From the NCBI GenBank assembly GCA_001513895.1, contig LLKO01000022.1:186001-250000 (forward strand): 64,000 nt of DNA, read 5' to 3'. The first letter of the stretch is position 1, and each line of letters opens with the position of its first letter. This stretch comes from Graphilbum fragrans. Lineage: Eukaryota; Ascomycota; Sordariomycetes; Ophiostomatales; Ophiostomataceae. Both the position numbers and the translations under genes were made by a program. Shown one piece after another: positions 21,998 through 32,460 of the stretch. The notes beneath the pieces were generated by a model. That model worked only from the letters and a program-made list of their open reading frames with translations. It searched no databases and was not told the DNA's origin.

Positions 21998-23522
21998 TGG
22001 AGAACTTGACTCTTTCAGGTTGACGCGTTCTCGTGAGGAAGACAGAGGCTGATCTGTGCTTGGAACTCGGAGTAGGGAAGGAAAGGATTGAAATCACGTA
22101 GAAAGAGAGCCAAGATCGGCGGATGGGCCAACGAGCAGACTGCGCTTTGTTATAAGCGTTCCCAGCCAGCGGGCTCTCTCCTTGTTGCCTCTTTCTATAA
22201 TGAGAAGACTGGGCAGACAAGCGTCGGTAGTGTCTCTCTTTATCCGGGGTGGCCATGGCCGTTCCGGATTTTTGATGAAAACCTGCTATGCATGCTGCCT
22301 TTATGACGACGACGCGGCTGAAATATGCCAAAGTAACGGGGGAGTTGCGGAGGCAACTTTGGAGAAAACATCACGGTCGAGGACTTTTCAGCCTATCAGG
22401 AGCGTTTGATTAAATATAGCCAGAGATGAGGACCTGCGGGAGAGCAAGAATACCGTGTATCCTCCCGACGTCCAAGCGGCCGGCCCCCTTTTACATCACT
22501 ATGTGTTCTTCCGGACGGCCACTCATAGCTACTGCGTTTCTAATCATGAAGCGGCAGAGCACTTGTATTTCCCAGAACAAAGCGCCAAGATCTCTACCCA
22601 TAATATACAGTTGTTGAACCGCTATTGACTCCCACGACTCTGGGTTGAATATGAGATGGTGAAGAATCAAACGCTTCCCAAACCGTATCTCCGTGCTGGG
22701 TCCCAATTGCGAGCCAATGAGCACATACAGAGATGGAATGAAAGACCGCAAGGTATGAAGCCATGCAGTCGTCCTAGGTCGCTACTTTCCACAGGCGGAA
22801 GGGCGGCAGTGATTAGTAAATTGAGCTTGTTCCTAAAAAGTGCAAGCAAAGGTGTTGGTATTGTTCAAAAAAAGGTGAGTGTTCAGATACGGCTAAATAA
22901 TTGTCGGGTCGTCGACAAGCCATCGGAAGTCCGTTCTGTTCCCCCCTGCATCTAATACAGAGGCGCATTAAAATAAACATTATACTTCCCGCCCATCAAC
23001 GGTCTACTGGCCAATAGAAAGCGCTGTCTTAATAATGCAATACACGATTTCGAAAAGCTCAAATTGGATTTTTGGCAATATCTCCCGGTGTATGAATGCA
23101 ATGTAATATTGGGATATCGCTTAAGGTGGAATGTGGCAGCTCGACGGCCGTGGATGAAAGGATAAGCAAAAGAGAGGGGAACTACAAAATCATGATACCT
23201 CGTGAAGGCATGTGCAGACTAAAATAGAAGATGATGTAGACTTGAGGCGTTTTATTCAGTAAAGACGGCAAGCTTGCTTTCAGGCTCATACTGAGTGGCT
23301 GTAATATGACAACGAAGCGTATCAACATACGAATACTACCAATGTTTTCTCGGCTCGTGGCACAAACACAGACGTTTCTCCCCGTCATCTTCCTATTTGA
23401 CAAGATTGGTGATACCGGTACCATTTCCAGTGCAACCTTTGGATGCCGTTAATAGCAGAGGCATTGTTGTTCTTCACCACATACAGACAAAACGGCAGTA
23501 TACTTCTCCGTAGAGAGTACAC
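21998..23522. other. AA8 gene upstream region and gene-free DNA
   Basis: About 1.5 kb, fairly AT-rich. The part next to 21998 should be the AA8 promoter. The rest shows only short open frames with no family resemblance, and no repeat or RNA gene is recognised. Confidence 0.35.
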
Positions 23523-25145
23523 TCACAAAACGTCCTTCACAACATCCCAGAAAGCACCTGCATTCTCAAACATGGGAAGATGGCCAGCGTCTGGTACCAC
23601 GCGCAACTCTATGCCATTGCCAACGGAGCCTCGGAAGCTTTCCATGGCCTTGACCAATGCGCCGTTCCCGTCACCCTCCCCCACGACGAACAATCCCGGT
23701 ACTTGGCAGTGGGTGGCAGCTTCTTTCAGGTCAAACGTCCATAGCGCTTGGCATCCATATTCAAAGCCCTCCAGTGAGTTTTCAGCGACCATGGCTACCA
23801 TGCGCTGCGTAATGTCCTTTTTCTCCGTCAAGGTAGACGGGTGGAACCAGCGCTTCACAGTGACGTCGGCGAGTTTCTGCATGCCAGATACACCGTCGTC
23901 TCCCGTGGATTGGGCGATGCCAATTCTCTCCTTCCACGCCTTGGTGTTGTTTTCGCTGCCGGCGACGTTGAAGTCACAGGCCACAAACTTGCCGAGCTTC
24001 TGGGGATATGCCAGAGCAAACTGGAGCGTGGTGGCGCCGCCTTGAGACACGCCGATGAGCGTATGCAGCTTGTCGATGCGCAAGGCTTGGAGAAGCTCGT
24101 TGAGGTCGTCGGCAAGGCCCTTCATCGTTGCAGGCACTGGTGGCGACGGGATTTCTCCGCGGCCGCGTTGATCGTAGCGGAGAATGCGGAATTCTGGTCG
24201 ATGGGCTTTGATTGCCTCGACGACCGAGTCCCACATATGCAGAGATGTGAGGAGAGAGTTGCAAAAGGCGATGGTAGGCGCCTTGGGCTCGGTATTGCCT
24301 TCGAGAGAGTAAGGGATCACCAAACCATCTGAAGCGGTAACATAGGATTCAATCAAAGGACTGGAGCTGCTGGCCGTAGTTCTTGTCCGCGCGTCCTGAG
24401 AGAGAAACGATGCGGAGGCCGGCAGCGGCGCAAGATGCGCAAGGTCTCGGGGGGCTGGGCCAAAAACATAAAACAGCGAGTACGCGCGCCGTCCCTTTTC
24501 GGCGACGTATTTGGCAAAGACTTCCTCACGCCAGGAGGTGGACATGGATGCTTTATGCTCCGGCCCTCCAAGGCCGTTGGCTTTGGCGTACTCATGCAGC
24601 GTGACGATGCGCACAGGCTTACCGGTTTCGAGAGACGATGTCCGGTACCGCCGAGTACGAAGCCATCCGGGGATCTTGGACAGCATGGCGATATGCTCCT
24701 CCTCGTACCAGCGCACAATGGCGTCCTCAGCACCCTCGGCGTTGGTGGTGGACACGTCCACGTACACGAGAACACGGCCGTCAGCTTCGTCGTCCGTCAG
24801 ATCTTCCGGAGCCACGAAATCGGGAGACTGGCGAGACGAGCAGAGATCAAGGAAGAACCGCTTGACATCCACTTGGCCAATAGTGTTGGCTTCGCGTGGG
24901 CTGCGATTTGCTCGGAGATCTGTGTAGGTGGGGGTCGTCAAATGGGACATGTCAGTCACGTCATACGCAGCCAGGAATATCGGCTCAAGCGAGTCTGTCG
25001 CAATGTAGCGGAGACCAGAGCTGAAGATGCTTGGCAAGCGCAGACGAGTTGGACCATGCTCGTTATTATACCACTCGTGGAACTGATCAAGTGACAACCC
25101 TGGTTGGGGCTGCATAGTCACGAAGAGCATCCCAGGTGTAGCCAT
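23523..25145 (-). CDS. Duplicated EthD-like module fused to alpha/beta hydrolase
   Basis: Single exon, 540 aa from ATG 25145 (MATPGMLFVTMQPQP); the frame opens 12 codons earlier at 25181. The N-terminal 230 residues contain two similar ferredoxin-like (EthD/dimeric alpha-beta barrel) repeats. The first has LDQFHEWYNNEHGPTRLRLP, and the second has AIVRWYEEEHIAMLSKIPGW; both keep the W-Y-x-x-E-H helix. A linker leads to an alpha/beta hydrolase (about 275-540) with ILRYDQRGRGE, the nucleophile elbow GVSQGGATT, FVVGEGDGNGA and the histidine in DAGHLPMF. The hydrolase resembles 3-oxoadipate enol-lactonase. Such fusions are known in filamentous fungi and may serve aromatic or polyketide-derived lactone breakdown, but the substrate is unknown. 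No signal peptide is present. Confidence 0.82.
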   Translation of the reverse strand: MATPGMLFVTMQPQPGLSLDQFHEWYNNEHGPTRLRLPSIFSSGLRYIATDSLEPIFLAAYDVTDMSHLTTPTYTDLRANRSPREANTIGQVDVKRFFLDLCSSRQSPDFVAPEDLTDDEADGRVLVYVDVSTTNAEGAEDAIVRWYEEEHIAMLSKIPGWLRTRRYRTSSLETGKPVRIVTLHEYAKANGLGGPEHKASMSTSWREEVFAKYVAEKGRRAYSLFYVFGPAPRDLAHLAPLPASASFLSQDARTRTTASSSSPLIESYVTASDGLVIPYSLEGNTEPKAPTIAFCNSLLTSLHMWDSVVEAIKAHRPEFRILRYDQRGRGEIPSPPVPATMKGLADDLNELLQALRIDKLHTLIGVSQGGATTLQFALAYPQKLGKFVACDFNVAGSENNTKAWKERIGIAQSTGDDGVSGMQKLADVTVKRWFHPSTLTEKKDITQRMVAMVAENSLEGFEYGCQALWTFDLKEAATHCQVPGLFVVGEGDGNGALVKAMESFRGSVGNGIELRVVPDAGHLPMFENAGAFWDVVKDVL

Positions 25146-25970
25146 GATGGTGGCTGCTAAATCCAGAATCCCGGTATTCACTGGCCTCTAGAACAGTGTT
25201 GGAATGATTGGATGGATGTTGAATTAGTGGTGAATCGAAGAGACGCGTCGTGGCGACTTCACGTTGCAATTTCACTTTGGTTTGGCACGAGTCTAGTGTC
25301 TAGAATTAGCTGCTGGGTGTCCGAGGACAACATTCGGAGCAGCAGACTCTTAGATATATACATCCGTGAATGTATTGCCGGTCTTTGTCCGGTCCACCCG
25401 TCTTGATCCGTAGCCGCGTAAATAAAGAGCCGCTCTAGAATGCCGGCGTTTGCGATTGATACCTGTAATGGTAAAGACTAGTTCTTTTAGTGGGCGGCAC
25501 CAGCCTCCAGGCTTCGGCAACTGAGCTACAGGAGCGACCGCGGGGAAGAGTACTTCCCTGGCCGTTCCTGGCCCTGCTGTCATAATTCGCGACTACGGAG
25601 CTGCAAGATTAGTCATCCAGGTAGTCCTCAACGGCCACTGGTGGTTAGCCTTATGATACAGACGCCAGATCGATATGTGTCGGGCACACCTCTCCAACGT
25701 GAATGCCGTTTTTACCTGGTTTTTTCATCCGTTACTCCCCTACTCCTTCCAATATCACCATCGCAGTATCGGCCGTCGAGATACCCCTATTTCGCCTTTT
25801 CCATCTCATCATTTCAAGCACACTGCCCTGTAAGTTTGCTGGGAAATGCCTCCTATTTCGTATTTCCTAGTTCCCATTTGGCATTTGCTGTTTTCACCAT
25901 GTTTCCCGAGTCCAAACAGTAATCTGGCGAGAGGCTTCCTTGCTAACGGACTACACAGGCATTTCTTGTA
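25146..25970. promoter_or_regulatory. Divergent upstream region with probable 5' UTR intron of the RdRP gene
   Basis: About 825 bp between two divergent genes. A strong donor GTAAGT at 25830 and a TGCTAAC branch followed by ACACAG ending at 25958 define a probable 129-nt intron just before the RdRP start codon. Splicing would remove the upstream ATG at 25899. The frame is open from 25641 through this junction, so an N-terminal extension of about 67 residues cannot be excluded. Confidence 0.5.
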
Positions 25971-28900
25971 ATGGAGGTGTTCATGTCGGGGGTTCCCCCC
26001 AACACGACGCCTCAATCCATGCTGAACCTGCTGAACCCATTTATGCAGAAACTGGGGATACAAAACTCTACTTACGATTGTGAGAAGCCAAAAGGAAAAG
26101 GCCACTGCTCTCTTACGTTCCTCCATGGTGTTGATGGCAAGAGATTCCTCGACAAGCATGCCTCAATCACTGGTGGGAATGGCAAGCCTTGTTCGAGAAT
26201 CAAGATCCTGGGTGCCCATGTCATGTGCAGGCTGAGTGACCGGCCACCCCAGGAAAACACACTCAAGGGACTGGCCTATCAGAGCGAAAAGGCGGCAGCT
26301 CGGGCAGCCGAGGACCATGAACCACCGCCGACTATTCGCCCTGTCTTCAGTCTGCTTGATATGGAGGGCGGGCACTACATGTTTTCCGGGTCGCAGCTCA
26401 CATTTGTCTCCGAGTTTAGCGTGAAGATCAATGGGTCTGCTGCCTTTGGAAAGCAGTTTCTCATCATCCGGATGACGAACGATCCAAAGCTGCGGATCCG
26501 AATTTCGCACTCCACCATCAAGGAGATTGTTTGGTCCCCCAAAGGGTCTCTGACACTCACGTTGCTAGCAGTGCCGCAGTGTTTCGTTACCGCCAATGGA
26601 GGAAAACAAAGTCGGCTTACATCCTTGAAAGCAGAAAACGCCGATGCTCTAGGATTATGCCTCATTTACCGCCTCAATGTTGTTCCCGATGCAATGCACA
26701 AATTGATCAGCGACCTTCATCGCATGGACCTGTTCTCCATCACTCGTTATGAGGTTTTTGTGAGGTCGGGACACTTGAAAAATAGTCTCGACGAGCTGAA
26801 GAACCAGCTTTCTGCCGCCACGAGGGCAAACAAGCTGCCCTTTACTCTCGTTTTCTTGCTCCAGGCCTTGGCCAACAACGCATACCTACACCCAGATACC
26901 GTCAACGGCTTGGCGAAAAAGCTCATCGAGGTCTATCCCCGATCACCCGTCTCCGTGGCAGCTATGAAAAAGCTCTTTAAGGGCATTGATTGGCCATCGC
27001 CAAACCACCCGGAACCAGGCAATTTTGAGGTTCAGCCGTTGCTTGATTACCTCCTGGAACTGGACGCAAACATCAAGAGCGGACAGGACGAGGCATCCAT
27101 CCCTCGCAATCTTGGAAACATGAACCTCATCCCAGTCAACCGTGTGCAAGTCACCCCAACCAGGATGTTGCTGTATGGGCCAGAGTTGGAAAACAAGAAT
27201 CGGGTACTGCGGAAATTCCCCAACCACCACGATTACTTTATTCGCGTCCAGTTCAGCGAAGAAGACAGGGGGGACATGCGCTTCAACAACCAGGTCGACC
27301 TGGAGCACGTGTACAGCCGGATCAAGTTGGTCATGACCGATGGAATCCCCATTGGCGGCCGAGTCTACAAGTTTCTTGGCTGGTCGCACTCGTCTCTGAG
27401 AGCACACTCCATGTGGTTCGTCGCTCCTTTTGTCGACGATGATTGCCAAATGCAGACGCATTTCAGCATCATTGCCAATCTCGGTGAATTCGGTAAGATT
27501 CGATCGCCGGCTCGATGTGCTGCTCGGATTGGGCAAGCGTTCTCGGAAACGCCTTTCGCCGTGCCTCTCGCTGAATCGGGCATTGAGATCCGTGACGTGC
27601 CCGATGTGACATCCCCAGATGAGCTTCGTGTGTTCAGTGATGGCGTTGGTACCATCTCATACGATGCTCTCGATGTTGTTTGGGAGAACCTTCCACCATC
27701 CAAAAACGTCCCGACGTGCTTGCAGATCCGGCTGGCAGGCGCCAAAGGCATGCTGTCGTTGGACTCGCGGATCCCCGGAAAAGCGATCATGATCCGGCCA
27801 TCTATGACCAAGTTCGACAGCAACGAACTCACCAACCTGGAAATATGCGATATCGCGCAGCCGATTCCGTTCTATCTTAATCGCCAGGTTGCCAAAATCC
27901 TCGAAGACATGGGGGTGTCCCGAAGCTGGTTTTTCGCATTGCAGGAGAGCGCTCTCGCAGAGCTCCGCTCCATCTCGTCGACCGCCTACAACATGGCTCA
28001 TTTTTTGAAACGCCAGTCGGTCGCCTCATCGATCCGGGTCCAAAAGCTGCTGCTCTGGGCAGAGAGACATGGCGTGGATTACCGCACGCAACCGTTTCTG
28101 CGGCGCACCGCGGAGACTGTTATTTTGCGCGAGCTCCGGCTTCTCAAATACAAAGCTCGCATGCTTGTGCCGTACGCTGTGTCTCTTTTCGGGGTGATGG
28201 ACGAAACGGGCTATTTGGAAGAAGGAGAGGTCTTTGTGACCTATACCCATAAGCAGCGGTCGCTTTGCAAGTACTCCGCGCCGGTGCACAACACGCTCCT
28301 CCTCGTCACTCGTTCGCCTGCATTGCATCCCGGCGACGTGCAGTTTGCGCGACAAGTGGTCCCACCCGCTGGCCACGCGCTTCAAAACCTGAGAAACTGT
28401 ATTGTATTCAGCTCCAAGGGCAAACGTGATCTGCCGAGCCAGCTAAGTGGAGGTGATTTAGACGGAGACGTCTTTAATGTGGTGTGGGACACGAGAGTGT
28501 GCGACGACGAACGGGTCAAGACATATATGCCGGCTGACTATGCTCGGCAAAAGCCGGTGGATATTGGACGCCCCGTTACAGCGGACGACATTTCCGACTT
28601 CTTCATCAATTTCATGAAGACAGATCACCTGGGTGCTGTGGCGACGAGACACACGATTCTTGCTGACCAAAAGCAGTTCGGGACTATGGACATAGCTTGC
28701 GTTACATTAGCTGAGCTGCACTCGATGGCTGTGGACTTTTCGAAAACCGGCATCCCTGCCGATCTGAAGAAGCTCCCACGGACGGGAAAATACCGGCCAG
28801 ATTTGTGAGTACTGTGGGCGAGAGAAACCGGTATAAGAGAAGAAAAAGAAGGCCTTCTCCTTCCTTTTCTTTTTCTATCCGATATCTAGCTAACCCATAT

Positions 28901-29930
28901 CTGCTGCAGCTTGGCTCCTGGGCCACAAGTGCGGGTATACGACCAGAAAGACATTGATTTTGACGACGACCCGAATCTTTCGGACGATAACGGAGATGAG
29001 GAGGACTCGGAAGGGCCAAGATACAAATACTACCGGTCAACCAAGATTCTGGGCGAGCTGTATCGCGCCGTGGACGAGAAGAAGATCTGGCAGGATGACA
29101 TCCGGAAACCAGTGGTTGGCAACAACGTCAGTTTTGAGGAAGCCTTTCTCGAGTGGGCCGAGAGCCAGTGCAACTATCTTGGCGTCTATCGATGGGAGCA
29201 CCGCCTCGACGAAGCGATGCGGGTCCGCGAGGTGTAAGTGATGCCTACCTTGTCTGGGGGTGCTTTGTGGACACAACTGATAAATGTGCCGTGGAATAGA
29301 TACGAAGACGAAATCAGGGAAGCCATGTATACCTTCTCGGAGCATCTAGTGATGCCGATCAGTGAGCTGGAAGTCTTCATTGGATCTATCATCAACAAGA
29401 CCGGCTCCCAAAACACGCGGCAGCGCGACCGCTCGCGCAAACTCCATGACGAATTCGAGCGGATTTCGAGTTGGATCACAGCACAGCTGCGGCCGCGACA
29501 CCGGGAAGAGCAAGAGCACTACAATGGCGACGATGACGACGACGACGACGGCGGCGGCGATGATAGATCTAGCGTGGATCACGCACCGACCCCCTCGGCC
29601 AGCGGGTACGACCCCGACTTTGACATGCGACTGAGGCCGCTTGAACTGTGCATAGCGTGCGCCCATGTGCACCGGAACCGACAGCCCTTTGATCGCCAAG
29701 CGAGAGGGCGAGGTGGCAAAGTGCAGGTTGATTCGTTCTTCATTGTGGCGGCGGCCGCGCTTCTGCGGGAGATTGAATATGTGCAGCGGATGCCCGTGCT
29801 GGAGCTGCCTCAGGAGGAGCGGCGGGGAGCGCGAGTGGACAGTGAATGGGAGGATGACGGCGACTTGGTGACGCACATGGGCCTGATGGCGCTGACCGGT
29901 TTGGGCGAACAGCAGGCACACCAACGGTGA
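25971..29930 (+). CDS. RNA-dependent RNA polymerase of the RNA-silencing pathway
   Basis: Three exons in phase: 25971-28804, 28910-29233 and 29300-29930, giving 1262 aa; donors are GTGAGT and GTAAGT. This is the cellular eukaryotic RdRP family (QDE-1, SAD-1, RRP-3, Rdp1), not a viral polymerase. An RRM-like start (MEVFMSGVPPNTTPQSML) precedes the core. Core motifs include VFSDGVGTISYDA, QIRLAGAKGML and IMIRPSMTKF. The catalytic loop is GGDLDGDVFNVVW, with the metal-binding aspartates at about residues 829, 831 and 833. A C-terminal helical domain with an acidic Asp-rich stretch follows. The enzyme makes double-stranded RNA from aberrant transcripts for Dicer, feeding quelling, meiotic silencing or heterochromatin. 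The N-terminal RRM-like part suggests the SAD-1/Rdp1/RRP-3 side of the family rather than QDE-1, but I cannot place it firmly. Confidence 0.93.
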
Positions 29931-30394
29931 TGGTGAAGTCTGTGTTGGCTGGATGGTGGTCGGAACATGGGGATACGGTGTGACTGTCACTATTGGGGTG
30001 GTGTTGGGCTTTTATTTCACCCTTGATTTTTACCTGTTTTTCATAGCCAGCTTGCCCTGTATATGCTTGCTGTCCTCGCTTTGTTTCTGGCAGGAGCCAT
30101 GTATTATGTATGCTTGATATGCCTGGATGTCCGGATATGATTATGATGGTCCCGCCAAGGAAGACGGAGAGACGGAGAAACTGTTGAATACGACTTCATT
30201 GAACGTCATACGCCATTGTGCTTTTCTTCTACACAGAGACAAAGAAAACCGTAGTATTATACACATGATGCCCTGAGCGTGATGAGAATGGCAGCTGCCT
30301 TGGACCAGGCACCAGCGTCTCTCGACTGTTGCCGTCTTGCAGCCAAAACGAGGCTAGAACCAGGCCATAAACACCATCGACCCTCCACCAATCC
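29931..30394. other. Convergent 3' region, RdRP and Rpt6
   Basis: About 460 bp holding both 3' UTRs; no open frame or repeat of note. Confidence 0.4.
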
Positions 30395-31704
30395 TTATTT
30401 CCATAGCTTGCCGAGGGAGACTGCGAGCATGTTAGTATGACATGAAGAGACAACACAAAACAAAAACAAAAAGCCAAGCGAAGCAGGCACTCACCCTCTT
30501 TGTCGTCGTGCTTGTTGAGGATCTTGGCGGTGGCCAGCTCAAAGTCCTCCTGGGTGACGTGGACGCGGCGCTCGCGCAGCGCGTACATGCCGGCCTCGGT
30601 GCAGACGCCCTTGAGCTCGGCGCCGGAGCAGCCGTTCATCTTCTCGGCGATCTTGGTGAGGTTGATGCCGCGGGTGAGGTTCATTTTGCGGCTATGGATG
30701 CGCAGAATGTCGGCACGCGCCTCGACGCTGGGGGGCGGGAACTCGATTTTGCGGTCGATGCGGCCGGGGCGCAGCAGGGCAGGGTCGAGGATGTCGAGGC
30801 GGTTGGTGGCCATGATGATCTTGATGTTCTTGGTGGGCTCGAAGCCGTCGAGCTGGTTGAGCAGCTCGAGCATGGTGCGCTGGACTTCGGAGTCGCCGCC
30901 GGAGCTGCCTTCGACGCGCGAGGAGCCGATGGAGTCGATCTCGTCCATGAAGATGATGGAGGGCGCGTGCTCACGGGCCATGACGAACAGCTCGCGCACC
31001 ATGCGGCTGCCCTCGCCAATGTACTTTTGCACGAGCTCGGAGCCCGACACGCGGATGAACTTGCAGTCGGTGTGGTGCGCGACGGCTCGTGCCAGCAGCG
31101 TCTTGCCGGTGCCGGGGGGCCCGTAGAGCAGCACGCCCTTGGGCTGTGCTATGCCGAGACTCTCAAAGAGCTCCGGGTGCTTGAGGCCCAGCTCGATGAC
31201 CTCCTTGATTTCCTTGATCTGCTGGTCCAGGCCGCCGATCATGTCGTATGTGCTGTCGGGGACCTTTTCGACCATCATGAGCGAGACGAGCGGGTCGACG
31301 GACGACGGCAGGATCTTTTCAAGCTTGTAGCTGTCCGACAGCAGGGTGACGCGCTTGCCGACGGTGAGTTTGGAGATATCGACGCTGTCGGCGACATCGA
31401 CGACTGGGGACTGCTGTTAGTAGTGAAGAGGGAGAAAAACAACACAACACAAGACAGCTCGGCACACACCATATTTTCCTTCTGGGTGCACCTTGACGAG
31501 GATTTTTTTTGTGCTCATCACTTTGACGACCTCGCCGACGTACGACCCCGGCTGCTGCAGTAGACCCAGCTCTTCGCGCAGCAACCGCACTCGTGAGTTG
31601 TAGTCGTTTCTCTGCGCCTCCAGCCGGCGGAGGACAGCTTGGCCCTTGAGGATCTCCAGCTTCATCGCCTCGATCTTGTTCTGGTAGTAGTTGTCGAGCG
31701 ACAT
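30395..31704 (-). CDS. RPT6: 26S proteasome regulatory ATPase subunit 8 (Rpt6)
   Basis: Three exons in phase: 31704-31470, 31403-30495 and 30420-30395 (the last only 26 nt), giving 389 aa. The N-terminus MSLDNYYQNKIEAMKLEIL starts a coiled coil, followed by an OB fold (VKVMSTKKILVKVHPEGKY). The AAA domain shows Walker A GPPGTGKT (within YGPPGTGKTLLARAVAH), Walker B IIFMDEIDSIG, the sensor ATNRLDILDPALLRPGR with arginine fingers, and a C-terminal tail SLGKLWK. That tail is the Rpt6 form and lacks the HbYX motif of Rpt2/3/5. It is one of six ATPases that unfold ubiquitylated substrates and open the 20S gate. The GTGTGT first donor is acceptable for fungi, and the small last exon restores the conserved end. 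Confidence 0.97.
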
Positions 31705-32460
31705 CGTGGCGGCTGTGTGGTGGAGGTGTGGCTGGGCGTGATATCGGCGGTGTCCGTCGGGGCCAGAGAGGCACAGAAGTGAGGCTCGTGGAAGCGATTC
31801 CACTCGAAGCGGCTCAGCTGTTGCTCGCAGCGATAGCTGGCGGTCGTCGGGGGGAGGAGAGCGAGTGGACGAAAAAGAGAAACAGCTCCAGGGGGGGAGC
31901 AAATCAAGCAGTGAGAGAGTGCAGACGCTGGAAATCCCCAATGGTGGCTCGATGCAGGTGGCGGATGGTGACGATGGTGGCTACGGGTTTCGATGATGGG
32001 ATGTTTGTGTGTAGCAACCGTAGGCGGCAAGGAAAACGCTTATGTAAACGGCGCCAGCAGTCCAGGCAAAAGCGACCGACGCGTTCGGTGCACGTGACCG
32101 CCCCACAGCGGCGGGAATATTCCACTTTGGGATAGTGCTGGAGCTTTACGACAACAAGTACGTATTTTGGGAGAATTCGCCGAAACACTCGAAACCTCTA
32201 TTCCTGGACCGATCACAACATAATTACAGACAATAAAAGCCTAGATGCACAAAAGAGAGACAGCGACAGCACACAACACACGCAACAGATGCAAGAGAAT
32301 GAGACAGACAGACAGACAGACAGNNNNNNNNNNNNNNNNNNNNNNNNNNNNNNNNNNNNNNNNNNNNNNNNNNNNNNNNGACAGACAGACAGACAGACAG
32401 AAAATAAGACAAGGACAACGACAAAAGCAACAACACAAGGCAAACATCAACGGAATGAAA
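31705..32460. other. Rpt6 upstream region and VNX1-like 3' flank, with GACA repeat and gap
   Basis: About 755 bp. The left part is the Rpt6 promoter. The right part holds the (GACA)n microsatellite with an internal assembly gap. A CCCCACAGCGGCGG-like GC patch lies near 32100. No gene is seen. Confidence 0.4.
32303..32400. repeat. (GACA)n microsatellite interrupted by an assembly gap
   Basis: GACA units flank both sides of a 56-base run of N (32324-32379). The tract length is therefore unknown and the gap is almost certainly due to the repeat itself. Confidence 0.9.

Noticed and set aside
25971..29930. Endogenous viral polymerase
   Set aside because: Motifs (GGDLDGD, QIRLAGAKG) are those of the cellular silencing RdRP family, and the gene has normal spliceosomal introns.
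30442..31563. 373-codon plus-strand open frame
   Set aside because: Antisense to Rpt6 and crosses its introns; Asp/Val/Leu/Ala-rich shadow frame.
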